From NCBI RefSeq assembly GCF_003668565.1, contig NZ_RCWJ01000004.1, forward strand, positions 186,001 through 250,000: a stretch of 64,000 nt of DNA. Reading direction: 5' to 3'. Shown here in pieces: positions 19,420 to 29,904 of the stretch. Each line of letters begins with the position of its first letter. Within the stretch, counting starts at the first letter, position 1. Source of the stretch: Mycetocola zhadangensis (lineage in GTDB: Bacteria > Actinomycetota > Actinomycetes > Actinomycetales > Microbacteriaceae). The translations under genes were made by a program, and so were the position numbers. The notes under the pieces are model-generated. The model was not told the DNA's origin and made no database searches. It was given only the letters and a program-made list of their open reading frames with translations.

Positions 19420-20208
19420 CTAGCTCGCTAGCTGAAGTCTCAGATCGTTGATCCTGCTTGCAACACTGCCGTCGATGACGTCATCCGCGATCTGTACGCG
19501 GAACCCGCCGATGACGTCGGCGTCGATCACCTGGTTGATGCGTACGCCGCGATCGTACTTCTCCGACAGTGCGCGCTCAAGACGAGCGACCTGCGGAGCG
19601 TTCAGCTGGTGGGCCGTGTATACGGTGGCGACGGCGAAACCGGACTGGTCCGCGACGACTGAGCGTGCGTAGTCGAGGGACTCCCGGATGCTCCGGTCAC
19701 CTGGGGTTCGCACAAAGTGCTCGACGATCGCAATCGTCTGGGCAGATGCCTTACCGCGGAGCAGACGCTGAACCAGTTCAACCTTGCTGGCCGAGGCGCC
19801 GGTACGGCTCCCGAGCGCAAACTCGAGAGACGCGTCGGACTGAACAGTCAGCCCGAACTGGAACAGTTCGCTCGCGAGGTCGGCGTCAGCCGAGGAGGCT
19901 GCTGCGCGCAGTGCCAGCTGCTCGATTCCAGCGATCAGGTCGTCTTGCGACGACCAACGGGCCGACACAGCAGCGAGGATGAGGTTCAAAGCTGAATCAG
20001 TCAGCTTTGAGCCAAACACTTTCCGAGCGACCTGTGCCTTCTCGTCCACGCTCCGACCAGAGTCGGTGAGGATCGAACGCAGCTGCATGGAACCGGCGAG
20101 CGACGCCGCAGCGCCGAACAGGCCCTCCGCGGTGGCGAAATCGACCCCAGGCATTTCAGCGAGAACGTTCCTCGCCGAAACCACGGCCCCGCGCGTAGCG
20201 CTACCCAT
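19420..20208 (-). CDS. atpH: F1Fo ATP synthase subunit delta
   Basis: A 262-residue delta subunit, longer than the roughly 180 residues of E. coli, as is usual in Micrococcales. The C-terminal strand-helix region VYTAHQLNAPQVARLERALS, then YDRGVRINQVIDADVIGGF and IADDVIDGSVASRINDLRLQ, is the OSCP/delta signature. It links the peripheral stalk (b subunits) to the top of F1. The ATG shares one base with the atpF stop (TGATG), so translation is coupled. Confidence 0.96.
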   Translation of the reverse strand: MGSATRGAVVSARNVLAEMPGVDFATAEGLFGAAASLAGSMQLRSILTDSGRSVDEKAQVARKVFGSKLTDSALNLILAAVSARWSSQDDLIAGIEQLALRAAASSADADLASELFQFGLTVQSDASLEFALGSRTGASASKVELVQRLLRGKASAQTIAIVEHFVRTPGDRSIRESLDYARSVVADQSGFAVATVYTAHQLNAPQVARLERALSEKYDRGVRINQVIDADVIGGFRVQIADDVIDGSVASRINDLRLQLAS

Positions 20209-20777
20209 CAGCGAACGCCTTTACCGGCAGCTTCGCTTGACTCCAGGTCTGCGAGGAAACGATCAACAAGCTCTGTCGCCCGCTGGTCATCGGAGAGGTT
20301 CGCCTTCACGACACCCGATGCGAGGTCGATAGCGAGTGACCCTACTTCGGAGCGCAGGGAAACCAGAGCAGCCTGACGCTCGGCTTCGATCTGCAGGTGA
20401 GCGTTCGCCGTGATCCGTGCGGACTCGGCAGACGCCTGTTCCTTGAACTCGGCGAGAATCTGGGCACCCTCAGCGCGTGCCTGTTCGCGAATGCGAGCCG
20501 CCTCAGCGCGCCCTTCGGCAAGCTGTGCTTCGTACTGCTCGAGAGCAGCGTCGGCCTGCGCCTGAACGCTTTGGGCCTTAGCGATTCCGCCCTCGATCGC
20601 TTCGGTTCGCTCGTTGATGATCTTGCTGAACGCCGGAATGATGAGCTTCCAGAACAGGAGCATGATCAGCGCGAACGGGATCAGCGACCAAACGATGTCA
20701 TAGACGGCAGGAATGAACAGGCCAATACCTGAGGGCACTTCACCCCCGGCAGCCAATGTGATTTCGGGCATTGACAC
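20208..20777 (-). CDS. atpF: F1Fo ATP synthase subunit b
   Basis: A 189-residue peripheral-stalk subunit with one membrane segment (IVWSLIPFALIMLLFWKLII) followed by a long charged helix rich in Ala/Glu/Gln (residues 55-180) that dimerises as a coiled coil and holds F1 against rotation. Start is GTG at 20777; an in-frame ATG two codons later (20771) is equally possible. It lies seven bases after atpE. Family assignment is clear from the position and layout. Confidence 0.96.
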   Translation of the reverse strand: MSMPEITLAAGGEVPSGIGLFIPAVYDIVWSLIPFALIMLLFWKLIIPAFSKIINERTEAIEGGIAKAQSVQAQADAALEQYEAQLAEGRAEAARIREQARAEGAQILAEFKEQASAESARITANAHLQIEAERQAALVSLRSEVGSLAIDLASGVVKANLSDDQRATELVDRFLADLESSEAAGKGVR

Positions 20778-20784
20778 GCCGGCC

Positions 20785-21884
<1,100 letters not shown>

Positions 21885-22048
21885 GGCGTTAACTAGCAGC
21901 GCTATCTCCTATTTCGGGGCGTGGAGCCAAGGCTCTCGCTTCGACGAGTAATGGCATGATCTCTCCGCGCACACCAAAAGAATTGCGTCTGCGGGGTTCT
22001 CTACAAACTGTAGCAAACCATCCCGGCTGCCACGAATCGAGCGGGGTT

Positions 22049-22495
22049 TTAGGACGCATTCTCAGTGCCGTCTCCTGCAACGCTCGGAGCGGTGTACGGC
22101 ACCCGTCCCTTCATCACGATGATGGTGTCAACCACGAGCGTTGCAACGGCGGATGCGATGACACTCGTGAAGAGGATGAGCAGGTTGATCCAGGGCTGGT
22201 CACGCAGCACGATCGCGAGAACAAGGAAGAGCACGAACTTGAGCAGCCAGCCGCCGAGGACGACGCCGAAGAAGATCGTCACGTACATGTCAGAAGCGGC
22301 ATATCGGTTAGCGAAGAGAATGCTGGCCGCGGTGATGCTGAGGAAGGCTGCCCCAACAACGGCACCGATCAGGGCGCTGGTCAACCCGACTGAGCCGTCG
22401 ATGTTCCAGCCGATGATGGCTCCGACGACTCCGATGAGTACGGCGATCACGCCTCCCCAGATGAGGGCGGTGCGGAAAATCTTGTTCGCGGTCAT
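22049..22495 (-). CDS. AtpI-like small membrane protein preceding the ATP synthase operon
   Basis: A 148-residue protein with four predicted membrane helices (IWGGVIAVLIGVVGAIIGW; LIGAVVGAAFLSITAASILF; YVTIFFGVVLGGWLLKFVLF; INLLILFTSVIASAVATLVV). It occupies the position of atpI, whose products help c-ring assembly or magnesium uptake, and of Rv1303 in Mycobacterium. Sequence similarity to AtpI is weak, as is usual in this family. Its start overlaps the wecA stop by ATGA, so it is translated with the upstream gene. The C-terminal tail is polar and cytoplasmic. Confidence 0.75.
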   Translation of the reverse strand: MTANKIFRTALIWGGVIAVLIGVVGAIIGWNIDGSVGLTSALIGAVVGAAFLSITAASILFANRYAASDMYVTIFFGVVLGGWLLKFVLFLVLAIVLRDQPWINLLILFTSVIASAVATLVVDTIIVMKGRVPYTAPSVAGDGTENAS

Positions 22496-23769
22496 TTGTC
22501 GTCTTTCTGAGTGGGTGCCTGGGACGCTGTTGCGCTCCCCGGAGTTGTGAGGCGGGGCTCGATGGAAGCCTCGTCCAGCGGGTCAGCTTCAGCGAGCACT
22601 TCGGCCTCGGTCGAACCCTCCGGCGCTATCTGGGCGGTGATTTCGGCGGCCTTACGTCGGCCAAGCGGCGCGAGGGTGAACACGGTGCAGACGGTCACGC
22701 CGACAATGAGGAAACCGAGAGCGAACCAGTACGGCTGGAAGACGAAGAACATCAGGCAGGACAGAGCGATGACGGCGGTCCATGCGTAGAACAGGAGCAC
22801 GGCGTGGAGATGGGAGTGCCCCATGTCCAGTAGCCGGTGGTGCAGGTGCAGCCGGTCAGCGCTGAACGGGGATTTTCCTGCGCGCAGGCGCCGAACTACC
22901 GCGAGTGCGAAGTCGAGGAGCGGAACGATGAGAATTGCGAACGGCAGGATGATCGGGATGAACGCGCCGAGGAGTTGGCTCCTGCCGACGACGCCCGCAT
23001 CGGCGGGATTCGCGCTCAAGGCCGAGGGGTCAATTTGTCCTGTGATCGCGACGGCGGACGTGGCCATCAACAGGCCAACGAGGAGTGCACCGGCGTCGCC
23101 CATGAACATTTTTGCCGGATGCCAGTTGAGCGGAAGGAAACCGGCGCAAGCTCCGACCAGAACAGCGGAGATGAGGAGCGAGAGGTTGAAGTAGCTGGAC
23201 TGGCCCATTTCCCGAACCAGGAGGTACCCGTAGACCAGGAACACGCCGTTCGCGATGAGTCCCACTCCGGCGACGAGGCCGTCAAGCCCATCGATGAAGT
23301 TCACGGCGTTCATGACGAGCACGATGGCGAAAACGGTCAGGGCTGCGCTCATCCAGGAGGAGCCCACCGTGAGGCCGCCGATCGGCAGGGAGTAAATCTG
23401 CACACCCAACCAGGCGATGAGGCCGGCGGCCAGGAACTGGCCGGCCAGTTTAATCATCCAGTCGAGATCCCAGATGTCGTCAGCGACACCAATAAGGACG
23501 ATGAGCAGGGATGCACCGAGGATAGCCAGGATCGGCCCTGGGGTGGCAAAGGTGTCTTTGAAGAAAGGGTTTTGCGATGCAATGGCGAAGGTGGCAACCA
23601 CACCGACGAACATCGCGACTCCCCCGAGCCGCGGGGTCGGGCGGGTGTGCACGTCGCGATCCCGAATTGACGGGTACAACTTGAAACGCAACGCCACCTT
23701 GTACACGACGATCGACATGAGGAAGGTGATCAACGCTGTCACGGCAGCGATGATCGCGTAGAGCATCAT
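22492..23769 (-). CDS. wecA: Undecaprenyl-phosphate N-acetylglucosaminyl-1-phosphate transferase (MraY/WecA family)
   Basis: A 425-residue membrane enzyme with about eleven helices that attaches a sugar-1-phosphate to undecaprenyl phosphate, starting cell-wall glycopolymer synthesis. Catalytic motifs are VADDIWDLDW (magnesium-binding Asp pair), NAVNFIDGLDGL, FMGDAGALLVG and the basic loop RLHLHHRLLDMGHSH that separates WecA/TagO-type enzymes from MraY. The last 60 residues form an acidic, Pro/Thr-rich cytoplasmic tail not needed for the fold. Starts overlap neighbouring stops on both sides (ATGA), so it sits in a tightly coupled operon. Confidence 0.93.
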   Translation of the reverse strand: MMLYAIIAAVTALITFLMSIVVYKVALRFKLYPSIRDRDVHTRPTPRLGGVAMFVGVVATFAIASQNPFFKDTFATPGPILAILGASLLIVLIGVADDIWDLDWMIKLAGQFLAAGLIAWLGVQIYSLPIGGLTVGSSWMSAALTVFAIVLVMNAVNFIDGLDGLVAGVGLIANGVFLVYGYLLVREMGQSSYFNLSLLISAVLVGACAGFLPLNWHPAKMFMGDAGALLVGLLMATSAVAITGQIDPSALSANPADAGVVGRSQLLGAFIPIILPFAILIVPLLDFALAVVRRLRAGKSPFSADRLHLHHRLLDMGHSHLHAVLLFYAWTAVIALSCLMFFVFQPYWFALGFLIVGVTVCTVFTLAPLGRRKAAEITAQIAPEGSTEAEVLAEADPLDEASIEPRLTTPGSATASQAPTQKDDK

Positions 23770-24452
23770 GGGATGCTCACTCCGTCCGCCGGTGGCTCCT
23801 CCTCCAGGAGGTCGCCAACAACGTCACGAATCTGCTCCCGAGAGATCGCACCCTCGCGCAGAATCGTCAGTGTGCCGCCTGGCCCGGCGAGGCGTGTCGC
23901 GTCGACGATCGTCGAGGAGACCGACGTCGATTCTCCGCCATCGATGTACACATTCACGGAGTCGCCGAGCATGGCCTCGGCGTCGGCGGCCGTTGTCGCC
24001 GCTGGCTGCCCGGTGAGGTTCGCGCTCGAAACCGCGAGCGGACCGGTTTCGGAGAGAAGTTCGAGAGCGATGCGGTTGTTCGGCATCCGCACGGCAACGG
24101 TTCCGTCGGTGTCTCCGAGGTCCCAGGCGAGTGACGGCTGGGAGGGCAGGACGATAGTCAGCCCACCCGGCCAGAATTCGTCGACGAGCTTTCGGACGGC
24201 GTCCGGGATCACAGCGGCAAGAGCCTCGAGGGTGCCAACCGATGGCACGAGCACCGGCGGCGGTGATTGCCTCGTCCGCCCCTTCGCGTCGAGGAGGCGC
24301 TGGACGGCCTGAGGCGAGAAAGCGTCGGCCGCAATACCGTACACAGTGTCCGTGGGAATGACGACGAGCTCACCGCGGCGCAGCGCCGTTCGAGCCAGCC
24401 GCATACCTGTGAGGAGGTCGGATTCCACGGAGGAGTCAAAGAGACGGGACAT
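23766..24452 (-). CDS. L-threonylcarbamoyladenylate synthase (Sua5/YrdC/YciO family)
   Basis: A 228-residue protein that makes threonylcarbamoyl-AMP for the t6A37 modification of ANN-decoding tRNAs. Family motifs are LVVIPTDTVYGIAADAFSP, DEFWPGGLTIVLP, VAVRMPNN and GPLAVSSANLTGQPA, with STIVDATRLAG near the end. The ATG at 24452 (MSRLFDSS) is chosen because the frame upstream has no family similarity. The Sua5-type C-terminal domain is missing, so this is the short TsaC-like form. It occupies the sua5 place in the actinobacterial prfA-prmC-sua5-wecA-atp order. Confidence 0.92.
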   Translation of the reverse strand: MSRLFDSSVESDLLTGMRLARTALRRGELVVIPTDTVYGIAADAFSPQAVQRLLDAKGRTRQSPPPVLVPSVGTLEALAAVIPDAVRKLVDEFWPGGLTIVLPSQPSLAWDLGDTDGTVAVRMPNNRIALELLSETGPLAVSSANLTGQPAATTAADAEAMLGDSVNVYIDGGESTSVSSTIVDATRLAGPGGTLTILREGAISREQIRDVVGDLLEEEPPADGVSIP

Positions 24453-24555
24453 TTCGCCGATTCTATCCGAGCCTGCGTGAGAGGATGCCGCGAGTGAACC
24501 CGTTGGCGCCCGATCGATATGACGGAAAACCACGCGCGCGTGCGCTCTCCTCGGG

Positions 24556-25341
24556 CTATCGGTGACCGGCCTTCCTCCGAAAGAGCCACGCGCCCCACGT
24601 CGCAGCGATCACGAGAATGAGGACACACCAGCCGACGGCGATGACCGCGTTGTTTCCCATGGACGTTCCCATGAGGAGGCTGCGGATGGCCTCGATCGTC
24701 GGCGTCACCGGCTGGTATTGAGCGATCGGCTGCAACCACGAAGGCAAGGTGCTCACCTCAACGAATGCACTCGACAGATAAGGCAGGAACAACAAGATGA
24801 ATCCATAGCCACTTGCCGCCTCAGGAGAGCTGGACGCCAGTCCGATCGCCGCGAAGAGGTAGGTGATGGCGAGGATGTAGAGCGCAACAACAGAGATCGC
24901 TGCGAGCCAGTCCCCCGGTCCTCCCGTGGGCCGAAAGCCGACCGCGAGAGCGACGACTACGACAACTCCTGTGGCAACCAGGTTGCGCAGAAGACTCGCG
25001 ACCACGTGCCCTGTCAGCACCGCGGTCGCCGGAATCGGGAGGCTACGGAAGCGATCGATGATTCCCGTCGTCATGTCTCCCGCCACGTCGACGGCTGTCG
25101 ATGACGCGCCAAATCCCGCGCACAGAAGAATGATTCCTGGCACAACGTAGTTGACGTAGTTTCCCGATGGATCGATCGAGCCGCCGAAGACGAACGTGAA
25201 GAGGAACATCACGAGCACTGGCAGCATGATGGCCATCAGCAGGGCGTCGACATTCCGAACGGACCGGCGAAGGCTGCGTTCGATGAAGGTGAGTTCACTG
25301 ACACCGACGGCAACCCGGCGCCGCGGAGAAAGTGCGGTCAT
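24556..25341 (-). CDS. ABC-2 type transporter permease (DrrB-like)
   Basis: A 261-residue membrane protein with six predicted helices and the ABC-2 layout. It starts with a cytoplasmic amphipathic stretch (LTFIERSLRRSVRNVDALLM) and has the conserved DVAGDMTTGIIDRFRSLPI segment that contacts the ATPase. It is the permease of a two-gene exporter similar to daunorubicin/doxorubicin DrrAB. The start overlaps the ATPase stop by ATGA. The substrate is unknown. A TetR gene lies divergently upstream of the pair, so export is probably induced by a ligand. Confidence 0.9.
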   Translation of the reverse strand: MTALSPRRRVAVGVSELTFIERSLRRSVRNVDALLMAIMLPVLVMFLFTFVFGGSIDPSGNYVNYVVPGIILLCAGFGASSTAVDVAGDMTTGIIDRFRSLPIPATAVLTGHVVASLLRNLVATGVVVVVALAVGFRPTGGPGDWLAAISVVALYILAITYLFAAIGLASSSPEAASGYGFILLFLPYLSSAFVEVSTLPSWLQPIAQYQPVTPTIEAIRSLLMGTSMGNNAVIAVGWCVLILVIAATWGAWLFRRKAGHR

Positions 25342-26225
25342 GATTGCACCTCCTTCTGCTGCAATGCCGGACCGGTGAGTGAGAGGAACACGTCCTCGAG
25401 GCTTGGAGAGCGCAGAGACACTGTGGCGTCCGGCTGCGCCACTTCGGCCAGCTGAGTGATTGCCCGATGCAGCCCGTCGACGCTGCCGTCTGTGGCGACC
25501 GCGCCAAGCAGCTCGTCATCGGCGGAGCGAATTTCGACGACGTCCTCTCCAACCTGCGACTTGAGCTCGGCTGGGGTCCCGTCTGCGACGATCCGGCCGC
25601 CCGCAAGCACGGCGACTCGGTCCGCGAGTTGCTCCGCCTCCTCGAGGTACTGGGTTGTGAGAAATATCGTTGTTCCGGCGGAGCGCAGGTCGCGAATCTG
25701 AGCCCAGAGAGACCGTCGACTTCGTGTGTCCAGCCCGGTCGTCGGCTCGTCCAGGAACAGAACCTCCGGTCTCCGAATGAGGCTGAGCGCGAGGTCGAGC
25801 CGTCGTCTCATTCCGCCGGAGTACGTTTTCACCTGTCTCCTGGCGGCGTCGGCCAGGTCAAACTGCTCCAACAGTGCGCGGGCCCGCAAACGCGACTCGC
25901 GCCGGGACAGCCCCCAGAGCCTTGAGACCATGATCAGGTTTTCAGATCCGGTCAACACCTCGTCGACGGCGACCGACTGTCCCGTGAGGCTGAGCACGCC
26001 CTTCGCAGAGTCGCGAGCGGTTCTGACGTCGTAGCCCCCAACGCTCGCGGTGCCGGAGTCCGGAGCGACAAGCGTCGCAAGGATGTTCACCACCGTCGTC
26101 TTTCCGGCACCGTTAGGACCGAGCAGAGCAAACACCGAGCCCGCAGGGACCGAGAGGTCTATGTCATCGAGCACCCGCTGTGTTCCAAACGATTTGCGCA
26201 CTCCGCGCAACTCGACCGCGATCAT
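25338..26225 (-). CDS. ABC transporter ATP-binding protein (DrrA-like)
   Basis: A 295-residue ATPase of the DrrA group, partner of the downstream permease. Motifs are Walker A LLGPNGAGKTTVV, Q-loop SLTGQSVAVDE, signature TYSGGMRRRLDLALSL, Walker B VLFLDEPTTGLDTRSR and the C-terminal regulatory extension after residue 220 that DrrA-type proteins carry (ATVSLRSPSLEDVFLSLTG). The ATG at 26225 is chosen because GGGAGA lies four bases upstream; a start ten codons earlier has no such site and would overlap the operator. Confidence 0.92.
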   Translation of the reverse strand: MIAVELRGVRKSFGTQRVLDDIDLSVPAGSVFALLGPNGAGKTTVVNILATLVAPDSGTASVGGYDVRTARDSAKGVLSLTGQSVAVDEVLTGSENLIMVSRLWGLSRRESRLRARALLEQFDLADAARRQVKTYSGGMRRRLDLALSLIRRPEVLFLDEPTTGLDTRSRRSLWAQIRDLRSAGTTIFLTTQYLEEAEQLADRVAVLAGGRIVADGTPAELKSQVGEDVVEIRSADDELLGAVATDGSVDGLHRAITQLAEVAQPDATVSLRSPSLEDVFLSLTGPALQQKEVQS

Positions 26226-26238
26226 GTTTCTCCCATCA

Positions 26239-26281
26239 AACTGTTTATACCGCACACTTGAGGTTTAACATATACACAGTT
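26239..26281. promoter_or_regulatory. Inverted repeat operator between divergent ABC exporter and TetR genes
   Basis: AACTGTTTATA at 26239-26249 and TATACACAGTT at 26271-26281 form an 11-bp inverted repeat with one mismatch and a 21-bp spacer. The segment is strikingly AT-rich for this genome. A TATAAA hexamer (minus strand) inside the left arm and TATACA (plus strand) inside the right arm are plausible -10 elements, so a bound regulator would cover both divergent promoters. The TetR-family protein encoded 41 bases away is the obvious candidate ligand-responsive repressor. Inferred from sequence only. Confidence 0.55.
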
Positions 26282-26321
26282 CTAGAATGGCAGTCAAGCC
26301 TGAAATGAGAACGAGTCCCGA

Positions 26322-27266
26322 ATGCAGACCGACAACGCCGAGCCCGAACTTGAGCTCCCCCGAGCAATCGCTCTCGCCTGGGGAGTCGCGACCAACCCGC
26401 AACGCGGCCCCAAACGGGAGCTGAGCATCGAGGGAATCGTCGAGACCGCCATCGACATCGCAGATGCCGGTGGGCTGGCCGCCGTTTCCATGTCCAGCGT
26501 TGCCTCTCGGCTCGGGTTCACCACCATGTCGCTCTACCGCTATGTGTCAGCGAAGGACGACCTCATCCTCCTGATGCTTGAGCACGGCATGGGCGTTCCG
26601 CCCGCTGTCGCGAACGAGCCCGAGGGGTGGCGCAAGCGCCTATCCACCTGGCACGCCAGTTCCCTCGCGTGTTATGCCGCGCACCCCTGGATGCTCGACA
26701 TCCCGATCAACGGCATCCCGATGACCCCGAACAATCTCGCCTGGATGGACAGCGCCCTCGACGCGCTGGCCGACACATCACTGCAGGAGTCACAACGGCT
26801 CGCCGCAGCTCTCGCCGTCACCGGTCACGCCAGGTGGCAGGCAATGATCGAGCGGGGCTATCGAGATGCCAGCACACGCGCGGGCATGAACGGGACCGAA
26901 TTTGATCGCCTGGAAGAGCGGGTCCTTGGCTCCCTCGCAACGCCCGAGCGGTTTCCTGCGGTACACCGGGTGGTCCAGGCAGGAGCGATCGGGCCGGACA
27001 GTTCCCTGAACCCGTTTGAGTTCGGCCTCAATGCGATCCTCGACGGGATCCAGGCGGCCATGGCCGCCCGGATCGTACCCGAGCACGAGTCCACCCGCGC
27101 GGAGCCAGCGCCTGCCCCGGAAGCCTTCCCGAAGGACAAGGCGGTTCGGGAAGCGTCACGACTGCGCCGTGACGCCGAAGTGCGACTGCGCGAAGCGCTG
27201 CGGCACGAGCGGGACGCGATCGCACAGGCGCGGGAAGCCGCCGAACGGATTGCGAAGTCGCGCTAG
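26322..27266 (+). CDS. TetR family transcriptional regulator
   Basis: A 314-residue regulator. The helix-turn-helix is in residues 30-80: SIEGIVETAIDIADAGGLAA, then SMSSVASRLGFTTMSLYRYV and SAKDDLILLMLEHG. The middle part (about 90-230) matches the TetR_C ligand-binding domain common in drug-exporter regulators. A charged tail of about 60 residues (LRRDAEVRLREALRHERDAI) is probably a coiled coil and is unusual for the family. It is divergent from the DrrAB-like exporter and shares an inverted repeat with it, so it probably represses that exporter and itself. The stop overlaps the end of prmC on the other strand by four bases. Confidence 0.9.
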   Translation: MQTDNAEPELELPRAIALAWGVATNPQRGPKRELSIEGIVETAIDIADAGGLAAVSMSSVASRLGFTTMSLYRYVSAKDDLILLMLEHGMGVPPAVANEPEGWRKRLSTWHASSLACYAAHPWMLDIPINGIPMTPNNLAWMDSALDALADTSLQESQRLAAALAVTGHARWQAMIERGYRDASTRAGMNGTEFDRLEERVLGSLATPERFPAVHRVVQAGAIGPDSSLNPFEFGLNAILDGIQAAMAARIVPEHESTRAEPAPAPEAFPKDKAVREASRLRRDAEVRLREALRHERDAIAQAREAAERIAKSR

Positions 27267-28138
27267 GCCCGAAGGGCCGTCGTCGTCCGGTCCCTTTGGG
27301 TGAGATCGCGGAACGTCGCGGCCGCCTTCCAGCCATCGTTGGTGAGGATGTCCCGGATCGCTTCACCCTGCAACTCGCCATGCTCGATGATGAGTGTGCC
27401 TCCCGGCCGAAGCAGTCGCGCGGCAGTTTCCGACAGCTGCCGAACAACGTCGAGGCCGTCCTCTCCCCCGTACAAAGCGGCATGGGGGTCATAGAGCCGC
27501 ACCTCAGGGTCGCGCGGGATGGCTGCATCCGGAACGTACGGCGGGTTGGAGATGACAACGGATGCCTGACCGTCCAGTTCCGCAAGCGCGTGGGCCATGT
27601 CGTCAAAGATGAGTATCGCGTTCGAAGCACCAACCCGCGTGAAGTTCTGACGAGCCCAGATGAACGCGTCCACCGAGTTTTCGACGGCGAAGACGCGCGC
27701 GTGCGGGACCTCCGTTGCCATCGCCAGGGCGATAGCGCCAGACCCTGTGCCGAGGTCGATTCCAATCGGCTCGGGATCGGGAAGGGCACCGAGCGCGTCG
27801 ATGGCGAACTGGGCGACCTGTTCGGTTTCGGGCCTTGGCACGAACACTCCCGGGCCGACGGCCAGCTCCAGGCTGCGGAACGGCGCGACACCGAGGATGT
27901 GCTGCAAGGGTTCGCGGGTTGCCCTGCGCTCGGCGATGGCGCTGATGTCGGCGAGCTGCTTCCCCGGAACCTGACGCCCCATCACGACGGCCGCCTGCAG
28001 TTCTCCCCTTCCCAGGCCGAGGACGTGGCCGATCAGCAGTTCGGCGTCGACATCGGGCTGTGGAACACCCGCCCTGTCGAGGGTGGCAATGATGAGGTCT
28101 CTGACCTCTCCGACGGACGTCGTTCGAATGGAAGTCAT
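27263..28138 (-). CDS. prmC: Peptide chain release factor N5-glutamine methyltransferase
   Basis: A 291-residue SAM-dependent methyltransferase that modifies the Gln of the GGQ motif in release factors 1 and 2. It shows the SAM loop [16 protein letters not shown] and the catalytic [10 protein letters not shown] motif, with the substrate-side helix [18 protein letters not shown]. The ATG at 28138 ([15 protein letters not shown]) gives the usual length; the frame continues upstream without family similarity. Its substrate gene prfA lies nearby on the same strand but is separated from it by cysK-cysE. Confidence 0.95.
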   Translation of the reverse strand: MTSIRTTSVGEVRDLIIATLDRAGVPQPDVDAELLIGHVLGLGRGELQAAVVMGRQVPGKQLADISAIAERRATREPLQHILGVAPFRSLELAVGPGVFVPRPETEQVAQFAIDALGALPDPEPIGIDLGTGSGAIALAMATEVPHARVFAVENSVDAFIWARQNFTRVGASNAILIFDDMAHALAELDGQASVVISNPPYVPDAAIPRDPEVRLYDPHAALYGGEDGLDVVRQLSETAARLLRPGGTLIIEHGELQGEAIRDILTNDGWKAAATFRDLTQRDRTTTALRA

Positions 28139-28157
28139 GCTCTCTCTTTGGAAGATC

Positions 28158-28179
28158 CCTGCGGCCGGGCCGCCGCAGG
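28158..28179. repeat. GC-rich perfect hairpin in the prmC/cysK divergent gap
   Basis: CCTGCGGC (28158-28165) and GCCGCAGG (28172-28179) form an 8-bp perfect stem with a six-base loop, about 20 bases upstream of the prmC start in its leader and 126 bases upstream of cysK. No T-tract follows on either strand, so it is not a normal terminator. It could affect prmC translation or be incidental in GC-rich DNA. Confidence 0.35.
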
Positions 28180-28304
28180 TCGAGCTTACCCGCTCACTTG
28201 TACACCGTCGCGGGAATGTGGCCAGTCGTAACCCGGTTGCACCCGGCAATAAGCTGGTACCCGAACGCGCACTGTCGCGCACCAATTACCCAAGGAGCAT
28301 ATTC

Positions 28305-29243
28305 GTGGCCGGAAAGATTTACGCCAATATCACCGAGGCGTTTGGCAACACCCCGCTTGTGCAGTTGAACCGCGTGACGGACAACGCCGGAGCGACAGTG
28401 CTCGCGAAGCTCGAATATTACAACCCGGGTTCGAGCGTGAAGGACCGCCTCGGCGTCGCCATCGTCGATGCCGCGGAAGCGTCAGGGGCGCTCAAGCCGG
28501 GTGGCACCATCGTCGAGGGAACAAGCGGAAACACCGGAATCGCCCTCGCTCTCGTCGGAGCTGCTCGCGGGTACCAGGTCATCCTCGCCATGCCTGCCTC
28601 GATGAGCAACGAGCGCCGCGTGCTGCTGCGCGCGTTCGGCGCCGAATTGGTTCTCACCGAGCCTGCTCTCGGCATGAAGGGTGCTGTCGCCAAGGCCGAG
28701 GAAATCGTTGCATCGACCGAGGGTGCCATCCTGGCCAAGCAGTTCGCCAACGAGGCCAACGTCGAGATCCACAAGAAGACCACAGCGGAAGAGATCTGGC
28801 GCGACACCGACGGTGACATCGACATCTTCGTCGCAGGAGTCGGCACCGGAGGAACCATCACCGGCGTCGGACAGGTGCTCAAGCAGCGCAAGCCAGACAT
28901 CCAGGTCGTCGCTGTCGAACCGATCGACTCACCCATTCTCAACGGCGGCGCTCCCGGCCCGCACAAGATCCAGGGCATCGGGGCGAACTTCGTTCCGGAC
29001 ATCCTCGACACCACGATCTACGACGAGGTCATCGATGTGAGCTTCGAGGACTCCGTTCGGGTCTCCAAGCGTCTCGCCGCTGAAGAGGGCATCCTGGCCG
29101 GAATCTCGTCCGGCGCGATCATCTGGGCGGCAACCGAACTCGCGAAGCGCCCGGAGAACGCCGGAAAGCGCATCGTCGCTATCGTCTGCGACACCGGAGA
29201 GCGTTACATCTCGACACCGCTCTGGTCAGACCTGCTCGACTGA
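28305..29243 (+). CDS. cysK: Cysteine synthase A (O-acetylserine sulfhydrylase)
   Basis: A 312-residue PLP enzyme that makes cysteine from O-acetylserine and sulfide. The PLP lysine is Lys46 in [25 protein letters not shown] binds substrate, [12 protein letters not shown] binds the PLP phosphate, and [12 protein letters not shown] is near the end. Start is GTG with AAGGAG at 28292-28297 and seven bases spacing. cysE follows after five bases, so the two form a cysteine synthesis operon on the strand opposite to the surrounding prfA-prmC block. Confidence 0.97.
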   Translation: MAGKIYANITEAFGNTPLVQLNRVTDNAGATVLAKLEYYNPGSSVKDRLGVAIVDAAEASGALKPGGTIVEGTSGNTGIALALVGAARGYQVILAMPASMSNERRVLLRAFGAELVLTEPALGMKGAVAKAEEIVASTEGAILAKQFANEANVEIHKKTTAEEIWRDTDGDIDIFVAGVGTGGTITGVGQVLKQRKPDIQVVAVEPIDSPILNGGAPGPHKIQGIGANFVPDILDTTIYDEVIDVSFEDSVRVSKRLAAEEGILAGISSGAIIWAATELAKRPENAGKRIVAIVCDTGERYISTPLWSDLLD

Positions 29244-29248
29244 ACGGA

Positions 29249-29818
29249 ATGACAATCCTCACCCGCATCCGGGAAGACATCACCGCCGCACGCGTTCACG
29301 ATCCAGCTGCCCGTGGCAGCGTCGAGATTTTCCTGACCTATTCAGGGCTGCACGCCGTGTGGGCGTACCGGTTGTCCTCCCGGATGTGGGCTCGGGGCGC
29401 CAAGATGCCCGCGCGCATCGTGTCCCAGCTGGCCCGGTTCTTCACGGGCATTGAGATCCACCCGGGCGCGGTCATCGGTCGCCGGTTCTTCATCGACCAC
29501 GGAATGGGCGTCGTCATCGGCGAAACCGCCGAGATCGGCGACGACGTCATGCTGTACCACGGTGTCACACTCGGTGGAAAGAGCCGCGGACGTGAAAAAC
29601 GACACCCGACGCTTGAGGACGGCGTGCAGGTCGGTGCTGGCGCGAAGATCATCGGGCCGGTCACGGTCGGCACCGGCAGCATCGTCGGAGCGAACGCGGT
29701 CGTCACGAAGGACGCTCCCCCGCTGTCACTGCTCGTCGGCGTCCCGGCCAAGGCGCGGCCGCGCGAGCCAGGCAAAACCTACGGCCTCACCGAGCCGGAC
29801 CCGGAATACCACATCTAG
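29249..29818 (+). CDS. cysE: Serine O-acetyltransferase
   Basis: A 189-residue enzyme that acetylates serine for CysK. The C-terminal half is a left-handed beta-helix of hexapeptide repeats ([40 protein letters not shown]). [13 protein letters not shown] holds the catalytic His and Asp environment. It is the short form lacking most of the N-terminal helical domain of E. coli CysE, as is common in Actinobacteria. The C-terminal residues (PDPEYHI) end in Ile, like tails that insert into CysK in the cysteine synthase complex. Confidence 0.95.
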   Translation: MTILTRIREDITAARVHDPAARGSVEIFLTYSGLHAVWAYRLSSRMWARGAKMPARIVSQLARFFTGIEIHPGAVIGRRFFIDHGMGVVIGETAEIGDDVMLYHGVTLGGKSRGREKRHPTLEDGVQVGAGAKIIGPVTVGTGSIVGANAVVTKDAPPLSLLVGVPAKARPREPGKTYGLTEPDPEYHI

Positions 29819-29904
29819 CTCGCTTGCAGCGCGTGGTCCCGTCGCGCAGACGCACCGAATGAGCGCTCAAAACGTGAATTCGCGTTGCGGGAAGCGACGC
29901 AACA

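Noticed and set aside
28083-28304. N-terminal extension of CysK starting near 28083
   Set aside because: AAGGAG at 28292-28297 and the family start [18 protein letters not shown] fix the GTG at 28305. The extension overlaps the prmC 5' end and lacks similarity.
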